From contig CM065652.1 of the NCBI GenBank assembly GCA_033220425.1, positions 868,001 through 932,000 of the forward strand: DNA of 64,000 bases, given 5' to 3'. Of the stretch, positions 11,408 to 22,664 are shown piece by piece. Within the stretch, counting starts at the first letter, position 1. The number at the start of each line of letters is the position of its first letter. Source of the stretch: Lepraria neglecta (taxonomy: Eukaryota > Ascomycota > Lecanoromycetes > Lecanorales > Stereocaulaceae). The notes under the pieces were generated by a model. It ran no database searches. It was given only the letters and a program-made list of their open reading frames with translations, and was not told the origin of the DNA. The position numbers were made by a program, and so were the translations under genes.

Positions 11408-12148
11408 TGGGTCGTGTTAAGTTTAGAGGTTCGATTAGGGGTTGGATGTGGTGGTGGTGGTGGTGGTGGTGGTGGTGGTGATGGTGATGGGCACGAAAAA
11501 GAGAGAGAGACTGAAGACGAAGAGGGATGCTGTGGGTGGTGGACGGCCAAGTTCGTCGCTGTTGAAGTGACCTTCCCGAGCAACCGAGTAGATTGTGAAG
11601 TAAGCGAGAAGAATATCATCGTCCACTTAGAGGCTGAGACGGAATACGGAGTACTTACTCCCGCTTTGGGTAGCGATCAGCACTGTGATGTCAGCAAAAG
11701 GGTCCTGCACATCCGCAGACGACCGTTAGACCCTGATGATCGAATGTCCGTGGCCCCCACGTGCTCGTCGCCCCGGACTTACTTTAGACTTTTAGATTCA
11801 AAACGTCCTTAGCGCTGCCGCCTGCGTCGGAGGTGCTGTCCGTCGGACTTTTTCTTCCGTTCCCGGTTAGCGCGAACGCACAGCGCTCCCGTTGTGTGTC
11901 ATTGCCACGCTGGAGTCCTGAAGAAGTGTAGAGTACAGTATCGTGTATTGTAGCATTGCGCCCTCGGGAAGAGAAGAGAATAACGTACTTACTTTATTTG
12001 GGACATCTGGGGTCTCGTTCTGCTTTAACATCATCTCTATCGAGCTTTCCTTACACCTGCTTCACCAACTACTTGTACTTGTAGCATTTCACTTCACATT
12101 TCTTTACCGATTACCAAAGGGAGCAGTGCTGTAAGACACAAGGCGAAG
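11408..12148. promoter_or_regulatory. Bidirectional promoter, hydrolase / PKS, with GTG microsatellite
   Basis: This is the shared upstream region of the serine hydrolase and the HR-PKS. It contains an 11-unit (GTG)n run at about 11448-11480, next to the hydrolase start. Pyrimidine-rich sequence precedes the PKS start near 12040-12110. No regulator site can be assigned with confidence. Confidence 0.5.
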
Positions 12149-15100
12149 ATGGGCAGCATTGGCACAGAACCGGCCAGCGAGTCCATCGCCATCATTGGCC
12201 TCAGCTGCAAGTTTGCTGGAGACGCGCGCAGTCCTGAGGAACTATGGAGGATGTTGGCAGAAGGGAGAAACGCCTGGTCGGAGGTCCCCTCGTCCAGGTT
12301 CAACTTGAAAGGTTTCTTCCATCCCGATCCAGAGAAGCTCGATACCGTGTGTATGCCCGATACCAAAAGAAGAAATGGGCGGAGGCGCTGATGATCATGG
12401 TGATGCGGATAGATGCACATTCGGGGCGGTCACTTCTTGCAAGAGGACATTTCACACTTTGACGCCCCTTTCTTCAACTTCTCCTCAGAACTCGCGGCGG
12501 TGAGGTCTTGCGATCACACATCCTTCCCTTCTGAGCGCTGATGTAGTATATGCGCAGGCGCTCGACCCCCAGTTCCGCCTCCAGCTCGAGTCCGTGTATG
12601 AGTCGCTGGAGAATGGTAAGTACTAACCGCGTCCGCAAAATCCTTTGGCCATCCAGGCGCTTCATCACACTCAAGCAACCGCTGACGATTCGCAGCCGGC
12701 CTTCCTATGTCTCACGTCGCCGGCTCCAACACATCCGTGTTCGCGTCATTGTGGAAGAACGACTACAGAGATGGCATAATTCGCGACGAGCACAACCTGC
12801 CCAGGTTCCTTGAAACCGGCACAGGTGGCGCCTTTGCGGCCAACAGGATCTCTCACTTCTTCGACCTTCGAGGAGCAAGCATGACAGTCGATACGGCTTG
12901 CTCAACCAGCGCGGTAGCGCTTCACCAGGCTGTGCAGAGCCTGCGGAGTGGAGAAGCATCCATGTCTATCGTTGGAGGCTCGAACTTGACGCTAAGTCCG
13001 GACACGTTCGTGGCCCTAGGGTCTGCGGGGTAAGTCGTTCTTCCAACTGACTTGAGGGAGGACCGCCATATCCTCTCTTGCCGATTTATGTATGAGCGAG
13101 CACTTCTCCCTGCTGACCGCTTTGGCCCAGCTTCTTGTCCGCTGATGGCAAGTCCTTTGCTTTTGATTCACGAGCAAACGGTTTCGGCCGCGGCGAAGGT
13201 GTCGCCACTTTGGTTATCAAGCGCTTAAAGGATGCGTTATTGGCAGGCGACCCCGTGCGGGCCGTCATCCGCGAGACGCTTCTCAACCAGGACGGCAAAA
13301 AACACAGTATAACGTCGCCAAGCCAGGCCGCACAAGCGGCGCTGATGCGCGACTGCTACCACAGGGCGAGACTCGACCCGCGAGACACGCAGTACTTCGA
13401 AGCCCATGGCACTGGTACCAAAGTCGGAGATCCTATCGAAGCAGGTGCCATTGCTACAGTCTTCCAGCCCGGCAGACCAGCGAGTCAGCCTCTGCGCATC
13501 GGCTCCATTAAGACCAACATTGGCCATACAGAGGTTACGAGCGGGCTAGCCGGCATAATAAAGGTGGCGCTGGCCATGGAGAAGGGTCTAATCCCACCAT
13601 CCGTCAACTTCGACAAACCAAATCCAGAAGTCCCGTTGGAATCTGCCAACCTCAAGGTGGTAACAGTGGCCGAACAGTGGCCACTAGGCCCTAACGGCGT
13701 CCGACGGGCCTCGATCAACAACTTCGGCGCCGGCGGCACTAATGCCCATGTCATTATGGAAAGCGCAGATTCCGTATTGCCCCGCAGCGAAGCGCCGCAG
13801 CCGTCGCAGAAGTACAAGACAAAGGTGCTTGTTCTGAGCGCGAGGAGCGAACAGGCCTGCAAAAGCTTGGTCTCGAACTTGAAGGAATACCTGGAAACCA
13901 AGAAGAGGGTAGCCAGCGAGGAGGCGCTGTTGGAAAACGTCATGTACACTCTTGGGCAGCGCCGTACCTTGTTTCCCTGGGTCGCGGCCCACCGCGTCCC
14001 CTTTTCTCGAGGTATCGATGAGGTCACTAAAGCTTTGGAATCGCCGCGATTCAAGCCGGTCCGTGGATCACGACGCCCGAGGATTGGTATGGTGTTCACC
14101 GGCCAGGGCGCTCAGTGGCACGCCATGGGCCGGGAGCTCATCATCTCGTACCCTCCTTTCAAGGCCTCTCTCGAGGAAGGCGAGATCTACCTGAAGGAAC
14201 TCGGCGCAGACTGGTCGCTGTTGGAAGAGCTTCACCGCGACGCCGACACCACCAAGGTCAACGACACTGCGATGAGCATACCGATCTGCGTCGCCCTTCA
14301 GATCTCGCTGGTGCGGCTGCTTCGTGCTTGGGAAGTCACACCGACCGCCGTCGCGAGTCACTCGAGCGGAGAGATCGCCGCGGCCTACACGGTCGGCGCG
14401 CTGAGCTACAAGTCGGCAATGGCGGCTGCCTACTATCGTGCGGTGCTCGCCGCCGACAAGAGCCGTCGCAACGGGGCCACCAAAGGAGGCATGATCGCGA
14501 TCGGCGCAGGTATCGAGGATACCGAGTCGTACCTGGATCGGCTGAAGGGCGGTAGGGCTGTCGCCGCGTGTATTAACAGCCCGTCTAGCGTCACGGTGGC
14601 CGGCGACGTCTCTGCAGTGCAAGAGATTGAAGACATGGCCAAAGCCGACGGCGTGTTCGCTCGTAAACTCCGCGTGGACACCGCCTATCACTCACATCAC
14701 ATGGATCCAATTGCTGAACCCTACCGCGAGGCACTTTGCAGCCACCAGATTCAATCCGCAAAGGAGGGCGATGCTCTCGATTCCGTTTCATTCTCCTCGG
14801 CCGTCACCGGCGGTCGCATTTTCAGCGTCGACGAACTCGCCCAGCCGGAGCACTGGATCGAGAGCTTGACGCAGCCGGTGCGCTTCGTCGATGCCATATC
14901 GGATATGGTGCTGGGAGACTTCGATCCTTCCGGCACCAGCGTCGATGCCATCGTCGAGGTCGGCCCGCACTCGGCTCTTGGCGGTCCTATCAAGGAGATC
15001 ATGGGGCTTCCGGAATTCAACGGCATTCAGATCCCATACTACAGTTGCCTCTTGCGCAAGACCAACGCGAGAGACAGTATCCAAGATCTCGTCGCCAGCC

Positions 15101-18100
15101 TGCTGCGCGAGGGTCATCCGATCAACCTGGGACCAGTCAACTTCCCTTGGGGCAAGTGGCCGCACGTCCGCGTCTTGACCGACCTTCCTTCCTACCCCTG
15201 GGATCACAAAACTCGGCACTGGCACGAGTCACGAGTCAACAAAGCCATTCGCGAGAGATCGCAGCCGCCCAACGACCTACTCGGCTCGCTCGAGCCGTGG
15301 GCAAACCCGCGCACCCCATCGTGGCGGCAGATCTTCCGCGTCGACGACGCGCCCTGGGTCAGAGACCATATCATAGACTCCAGCACCTTGTACCCCGCCG
15401 CTGGTTTTATCTGTCGGGCGATCGAGGCTATGGCCCAGATGACCAAGATCCAGGAGGACAGCAGAACGACTGCTCAAGCGAACGACGACGTTACCAAGAC
15501 CGTCATCGGGTACCGCCTGCGAGACATTGATATCCAACAGGCTCTCGTCGTGCCTGACCACGCCGAAGGTGTTGAGATCCAGACCACTCTCAGCTCGGTC
15601 AGTGACAAAGCAATCGGCTCCCAGGGCTGGATGCAGTTCGTGATCTCCTCTGTTACAACAGCAGACGCCAAATGGACCCAGCACGCAACGGGCATGATCT
15701 CGGTTGACTTTGGCGACGCGGGTGAAGTGTCCAAGATTGCCACAACAGGTGCTGAGAAGAAATCATCAACAAACTCAACTCGCCACTTCAACTCCGATGA
15801 CTTTTACAGCAGCATGCGATCCTCGGGTATCAAGTACGGACCTACTTTCCAGAACATCAAGACGGTGGTCCAGTCGAGCAAGTTCAAACTGTCTGAAACC
15901 ACATTCGGCATGGCCGACACGTTAGTACCCAAATCCTTGCCTCCCAGTCATATTCTGCACCCAACCACGCTCGACTCGGTCATCCAAGCGGCTTACACCA
16001 CCTTATCTGAGGCTCAGCTCAGGCAAGGCAGCCTCAAAGTGCCACAATCAATCTCAAAGTTGTGGGTGTCGAACGGCATCTCCCGCGAGCCCCGCCACCA
16101 ATTCAAGGCTCACTCCTCGCGCAGCCGCAGTGACGCACGGAGTGTGGAGGCCGATATTTCGGTCGTGGACGATGACGACAAGGCCAGCAAGACTGCCTAC
16201 CAAGTTCTGAAGATGGAGGGCTTGGTGCTGATGTCGATTGGCGCAGGAAATGCCGGCCCTGAGCAACAACAATCGAAGCCGTGGGAGAAGGAAATATGCA
16301 ACAAGCTGGAATGGGCACCCGACATGTCCCTCGCCACCACGACAAACTTGCACACCCTCAAGCAGCAGTTCTGCAGCCCTCCCGACCCGAAGGAAGCTCA
16401 CGTGGTCATGGACCTACGCCGGATTTGCATCTACTTCATACACGATGCGCTCGCGGCACTGACCAAGTCTGACATAGAGCAGCTAGACGATCATCACAAG
16501 AAATATTACACGTGGCTGCAGAACCAACTTCAGCTCGCAAAGGATAGCAAGCTCGGTCCCGACAGCGCGCAGTGGACGTTGGACGACGACTCGGAACGCC
16601 GCAGGCGAATGGATGAAGCGGCCAAGGCCAGCGTCAATGGTGAGATGGTGTGCCAACTGGGTCCGCATCTGGCTGCCATGCTGCGTCGCGACACGCCGCC
16701 GCTCGAGTTGATGATGGAGGACAAGCTGCTGTACAAGTATTACAGCAACATGCTCAAGGCGGACCGCTCCTTTCAGCACGCGGCTAGTCTGTTGCAGCGC
16801 CTCGTGCACAAGAATCCGCGCTCGCGCATCCTGGAGATCGGCGGTGGCACCGGCGGCGAGACGCGGTACGCGCTCAAGGTCTTGGGTACGGCTCAGACTG
16901 GGGGTCCGATGGCGTCGTTGTATCACTTCACCGACATTTCGGCGGCGTTCTTCGAGACGGCGGCCGCCGAGTTCTCGGAGTGGAGTGAGATAATGCAGTA
17001 CAGCAAGTTCGATGCTGAGAAAGACCCAGCCAGCCAAGGATTCGAGAATGGCAGCTACGACATTGTCATTGCCTGCCAGGTCTTGCACGCGACCAAGTCC
17101 ATGGCCAACACCATGGCAAATGTGCGCAAGCTGCTGAAGCCGGGCGGGAGCATCTTGATGGTGGAGACAACCAAGGATCAGGTGGACGTGCAGTTCGTCT
17201 TTGGGCTGCTTCCTGGCTGGTGGTTCAGCGAAGAGAATGAGAGAACATCCAGCCCATCCCTGAGCGTCCCCTTTTGGGACCGAGTCTTGAAGGGCACAGG
17301 TTTCACGGGCGTTGATCTCGAAGTGCATGACTGCGAGAGCGAGGACATGTACTCGATAAGCACCATCATGTCAACCGCTCTGCCTTCACAGTCCCCAAGA
17401 CTAGCTTCAGAGGACATTGTGCTCGTCATCAGCAGCAAGGCGCCTCCCCCAAGCAGCTGGCAGGAATCTCTGCAGCGTTCAATTGCGACCACGACGGCAA
17501 TTGATGGACCTTTGGCAGCCGTGCAGATCCTGGAGTCCTCCGCTGCGTCAGTATACACCGGGAAAATCTGTGTCTTTTTGGGTGAGATGAGTCAACCATT
17601 GCTTCACAGTCTCGACGCAACGGAGCTGGAAGGCATCAAAGCAATGGTCGCCTCCTGCAAGGGGCTGCTCTGGGTCACTCATGGAGGCGCGGTCAACTCC
17701 GAGCAACCCGATCGCGGACTCGCAGTTGGCTTCATGCGCACCCTGCGGAATGAGTATGTGGGACGCAAGTTCTTGACCTTAGATTTGGACCCCAAGACGC
17801 CAGTCTGGTTCGAAAAGACTACGCCCATTATCCTTCAAGTCCTAAAGACGGAGTTTGCGAGCGCGGATGGCACTTCCGCATACGATGCGCCTAGCGAATT
17901 CGAGTACGCCGAGCGAGACGGATGCATTTTGGTCCCAAGAATGCAAAAGAACATTGATGGAAACAAGACCATTCTGCCCGAACCGATTAACTACTCTGCA
18001 AAAGAGAGCATGTCGATTGAACCATTCCACCAGGCAGACTATCCCCTGAGCTTGCAGGTTGGCGTCCCAGGCCTGCTGGACACGCTCGTGTTCGACCATG

Positions 18101-20293
18101 ATCTTCGGTCGAGCATCCGTGACGACAGCGTCATCGCAGAAGATACGGTTCAGATAGAACCACACGCATATGCAGTAAACTTCCGCGACGTCTTGGTGGC
18201 CTTGGACCAGCTGGATGAGCGTGTGATGGGCGTGGAATGTGCGGGCGTAGAATGTGCGGGTGTTGTCACCAAGGTCGGCGGTCTGGCGGCGTCTCATGGC
18301 TACGCCCCGGGAGACCGCGTCTTCTGCTTGCTCCGAGGCCCCTTCGCCAGTCGTGTGTGCACCGAATGGACCAACGTCATGCAAATTCCCGCTGCCCTCT
18401 CGTTTGAGGAAGCCGCCACCCTCCCCATCGACTTCAGCACGGCCTTCATCGGTCTCTGCGACGTAGGGCACCTGCAGCGCGGCCAATCGGTGCTGATACA
18501 TGCCGCAGCTGGTGGCGTTGGACAGGCGGCAATCATGATCGCGCAGCACGTCGGCGCGACAATCTTCGCGACGGTGAGCTCGCCTGAGAAGAGGGACTGG
18601 ATCGTTAGCAAGTACGGCATACCGCCAGACCACATCTTCTCCAGCCGAGACACATCATTTGCGCGCGGCGTCCTCTCAGCTACTGGCGAGCGCGGCGTCG
18701 ACGTCGTACTCAATTCACTAGCTGGCCCACTGCTGCAGGCAAGCTTCGACGTTGTCGCGCCATTCGGGCACTTTGTGGAAATTGGTGCTCGCGATCTCGA
18801 GCGTAATAGCAGCCTGGAGATGCGTCCCTTTGCTCGTCAGGTGTCCTTCTCGTCGGTGAACCTGCTGACCATGATGCGCCATCGGGACCAAGACGTTCAC
18901 CGCGCTCTTACCGAGATAGCTCGCCTGATGACGGAAAAGGTTGTTGCACCAGTCTGGCCGATCACCACCTACCCAATCGCCAAAGCTGCTCAGGTTTTCA
19001 AACGAATCATGACCGGGAAGAGCACAGGCAAAGTGGTACTGACAACTGGCCAACGTGAGACCGTCCCTGTGCTTCCACGCCGCCAGAACGTCAGGCTTTC
19101 CCCGAACGCTTCTTACCTGCTAGTTGGCGGTGTTGGCGGTATTGGTCGGTCTGTGGTAACTTGGATGATCGAGCACGGCGCAAAGAATTTGATACTGCTG
19201 TCGCGCAGTGCTGGCAACGTCCAGAAAACAGGACGCTTCGTGGCCCAGACAATGCAAGAGACGGGCTGTCGAATCAAGGCGATCAGTTGCGATGTTTCAA
19301 ACTCGGCCGACTTGGCATCAGCACTTCAAGAGTGTCAGCGGGAACAGCTTCCACCAATCCGAGGCATCGTACAAGCTGCAATGGTCCTCCAGGTATGTTT
19401 TCCAAGTCATATTCTATGATCGAGTTCGGACGTTAGACTAATCTGCTCTTCAGGACTCCTTACTTGAACAGATGACGATCGATGACTACAACACTGCCAT
19501 CCTACCCAAAGTCAATGGCACATGGAACCTGCATTCGCAATTCCCACACGTCGACGACCTTGACTTTTTCGTCATCCTTTCATCTAATGTCGGCACCCTA
19601 GGAAACGCCAGCCAGTCCAACTACGCGGCTGGTAGTACCTACCAGGACGCACTGGCGCGCTGGCGTGTGGGTCGTGGCCTACCTTGTGTGTCTATCGATC
19701 TTCCGGCCGTCAAGTCCGTTGGTTACGTCGCGGAGACGGCAGGAGTCTGGAACCGCATGGCTAGGCTCGGTTATATGTCGCTTGACGAGGATGTAGTGCT
19801 CAAACTGATTGAGTCGGCCATACTCACACCTTACGACGGACAGACTGTGGCAGGTATCAATGTAGGGCCAGGTGGGCACTGGAATCAGGACAGCTCATCA
19901 CAACTCGGCCGCGATGCGCGATTCTGGGCGCTGCGATACCGTCAGCCGCAGCAGCAAAAGGAGGCTGGCGGCAGCAAGGGTGGTGGTGACTCTTTTCCCA
20001 GCCAGCTTGCTGGAGTCTTATCGCGCAACGAAGCCGAACGTCTAGTAGGCCAGGCCATTGCGCAGAAGCTTGCCGACGTCTTCACGATCCCCACAGACGA
20101 CGTCGATATGACAAAGCCGCCTGGCGCCCACGGCGTCGACTCTTTAGTGGCGGTCGAACTGCGCAATATGCTAAGGCATCAAGTCGCCGCTGAAATTTCA
20201 AGTTTCGAGATCATGCAGAGTGCGTCGCTGGCGGCGCTGGCTGGTCTCGCGGCGTCCAAGAGTGAGTATGTAAAATCATCTGCCGTCTCGTGA
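12149..20293 (+). CDS. Highly reducing polyketide synthase KS-AT-DH-MT-ER-KR-ACP
   Basis: Six exons: 12149-12346, 12413-12499, 12558-12615, 12696-13029, 13131-19392 and 19454-20293. They sum to 7779 nt, or 2592 aa. KS has DTACSTS (Cys183), EAHGTGT (His318) and NIGHTE (His358). AT (about 545-870) has a nucleophile Ser637 in SHSSGE, where GHSxGE is usual. DH (about 935-1240) has His972 in [11 protein letters not shown] and LHPTTLDS. The C-methyltransferase SAM motif [12 protein letters not shown] lies near 1459 and looks intact. ER (about 1865-2190) has HAAAGGVG near 2016. KR (about 2215-2400) has GGVGGIG and [14 protein letters not shown] Ser2543 lies in GVDSL. There is no thioesterase, reductase or condensation domain, so release needs a partner. 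All reductive domains look functional, predicting a variably to fully reduced, possibly C-methylated chain. Confidence 0.95.
18229..18258 (+). repeat. 15-bp tandem duplication inside the ER domain
   Basis: The two units 18229-18243 and 18244-18258 differ at one base and encode GVECA twice in a row, where HR-PKS enoyl reductases normally have one such unit before the GVV strand. The frame is kept, adding five residues to the ER. Confidence 0.85.
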
Positions 20294-21241
20294 GAGCCGG
20301 CTATGGGATCTAGAATTTTATGAAGATTTGAACTTCGTCCTGCCTCTCCCCCTTTCTCTTCTCTTCGTTCACTAGTGTTACAAGTTTGTAGTCTCTCGAG
20401 GTCAGAAATCGGGTTGGGAAGGAAAGGTACCACAGATGTATGGGCACGTAAATAGTCCAAAATTGCAAGTCGTGTGGCCGTGTCCCAATCAGTCACGTGA
20501 AGCTCAGGTTACATTCGTCTTGTTAGAAAATTGTACGATATCTTCCGAAAAGCGATAAATAACCACGAAATGCACTTGTAGATACAAACGACAGACACAA
20601 GTTTTTGGGTAGGGTTTGATATGGACGTGAACGACAGGACACAAAGCCGCCTAATTATTGTCAAGGAATCGATGAAGGAAGCTCGAATTGAGCTATTTGA
20701 TTGGCTGGAGAGCTACAATACGAGGCACGAAGAAGGAGGGTGTGTGGGAGCTAAGCAGAACAAAAGTGGATGTGCAAGACATTACATAAGCAGGTCAGAC
20801 CCTAACCCTAAGGTCATTCCATGACGACATAAACGACATAAACAGTTATTTTAGACACTCAATCTCATTACACAGCTTCTTTTACAAGATTTGAATTGAA
20901 AAGAACTGGTGAATTAGGTAGGCTGAAAGGAGAGCATGGCAGGGTCATGATTGGCAGGTTTAACATGATTGTGGGCCCCTAACTTGGCCCTCCATCCGCT
21001 ATCACAACCATGTTTCGCATCGGACAAACGTTCGGACTTTTTATATGATTGCGGCACCCTCATGTTACGCTGGCCAAACGGCCGTCGCCTTGACGTTCAG
21101 TCGTGTCCGTATATATAGCGGCAGTGCTTCTCAGGTACATGCGCATGAACTGCTCTCATTGTAGTATTGAGATAAGTAAAAGGGAGACAAAAACACAAGT
21201 CCTCTTCGCCTGACAGGCAGCACCTGTGTATCACATATATC
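20294..21241. promoter_or_regulatory. PKS 3' end and promoter of the medium-chain reductase
   Basis: About 950 bp without a supported gene. A TATATATAG stretch at about 21110-21118 lies roughly 125 bp before the next start and is a plausible TATA element. A single CCCTAACCCTAA-like stretch occurs near 20800, and it is not an array. Confidence 0.4.
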
Positions 21242-22554
21242 ATGTCGGTCTCCATGAACGCTCTCGTCCTCCATGGACCAGGCGACTTTAGGCACGAACG
21301 AGTGGGCAAGCCCGAAGCGTCCGCTGGCTCCGTTGTCGTGCGCGTCATTGCGGCTCCGATATGGGACTACGTGGTTCGTGTGACAGCCATACATTGACGA
21401 GCGAAGGGAAATGAACACGACAGATTGACCAATCCACAGTCAGAAGTCCTCGACGGCTCGCTGCCCTTCCCCCACGCATACCCGCTGATTTTCGGGACCT
21501 GCTGCGTTGGACGCATCGACGAGGTCGGTCCCGATGTTGCTGCGCTGCAGCCGGGGCAGTTGGTGTTTTGCGACCACATCGTTTACTTGAGGGATGCGCC
21601 GGAGAAGCGCATCGTTCTGGGTGAGTGAAGACGCGTCACCCTCCTAGCAATCCGTCTGCGGGCGTCACGAAGACCTGACGACGGGATAATGTAGGGTATC
21701 ATGGTGGACACTCAAAGGAGGAGCTCAAGTTCTCTTCGAGTCACTACAAAGACGGCTGTTTCGCCGAGTACGCCCGCTTTCCGACTGAGAACGTGCACGT
21801 CGTTAACGAGCAACGCATCGCGCAGCGCGGTGTCACGCCAGCGCAGCTGGGCGAGATTTCCAGCGTCATGTCCGCGGTCGGTGCCGCCAACTCCATCCAC
21901 GTCCGACCTGGCGAGACAGTGCTCGTGATGCCGGGGACGGGCTTCTTCAGCTCGAGCGCCATTGTCGCCGCCCTGGGCCTCGGCGCCAATGTCGTGGTGA
22001 CGAGCCGGAGCAAAGACACTCTCGACGCCTTGATCGAGCATTTTGGAGAAGATGGCAAGCGTATCACGCCGCTCGTGCTCACGGGCGACGTCACGGCAGA
22101 CGCTGAGGCACTGCGCGCCGCTACGCCGGATGACAAGGGCGCGGACGCGTATATCGATTTCTCTTCTCCGGAGATGGCTTGGGGAACTCATCTCGAAGCT
22201 GGGCTACGTGCTTTGAAACGCTTTGGTCGGTATGTCGTGCTTTGCTCACTTGGTCGTCACTGAGGGACTTCATGTGGACTAACTATGCCTGCATGTAGAT
22301 GCTGCTTGGCTGGCATGGTTCCAGGAAACGTGCCATTGCCATATTTGACCATCAGGGCGAATTCTATCTCGCTTATCGGCTCATTCGCGCAAAACCGGCA
22401 AGACGTGGAATTCACGATCCGACTTATAGAGGCAGGTAACCTCAAGCTGCGCAAAGACGTTGCCGGAGCATTTGGTCTACAGGAAATCGACAAGGCATTG
22501 AGGTTTGCAAAAGAAGCTCCAGGCTGGGGGAAGATGGTGGTCATAACGCCATGA
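21242..22554 (+). CDS. Medium-chain dehydrogenase/reductase (GroES-like / quinone-oxidoreductase type)
   Basis: Exons 21242-21373, 21440-21620, 21695-22229 and 22299-22554 give 1104 nt, or 367 aa. The N-terminal GroES-like half (MNALVLHGPGDF, then GRIDEVGPDVAALQPGQLVFC) is followed by a Rossmann half with PGTGFFSSSAIVAALGLGANVVVTSR. The usual zinc-ligand pattern (CGSDxH, GHE) is not evident, so it is probably a zinc-independent reductase. The PKS has its own intact ER motifs, so this enzyme more likely acts on the released product than as an essential trans-ER of the LovC kind, though that remains open. It converges on the acyltransferase with only 110 bp between the stops. Confidence 0.85.
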
Positions 22555-22664
22555 GATTGATAAATGTAGACACTTCAAAATGCACAGTCACGGGAAGAGA
22601 ATTTCTCGAAGTCGTCTCTCTAACCACGTCCGCGAACATTTACAATTCAAGTGGCCTTCCTGAA

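Noticed and set aside
20795-20815. CCCTAACCCTAA-like telomeric sequence
   Set aside because: Only about two units, internal and not an array; chance is sufficient.
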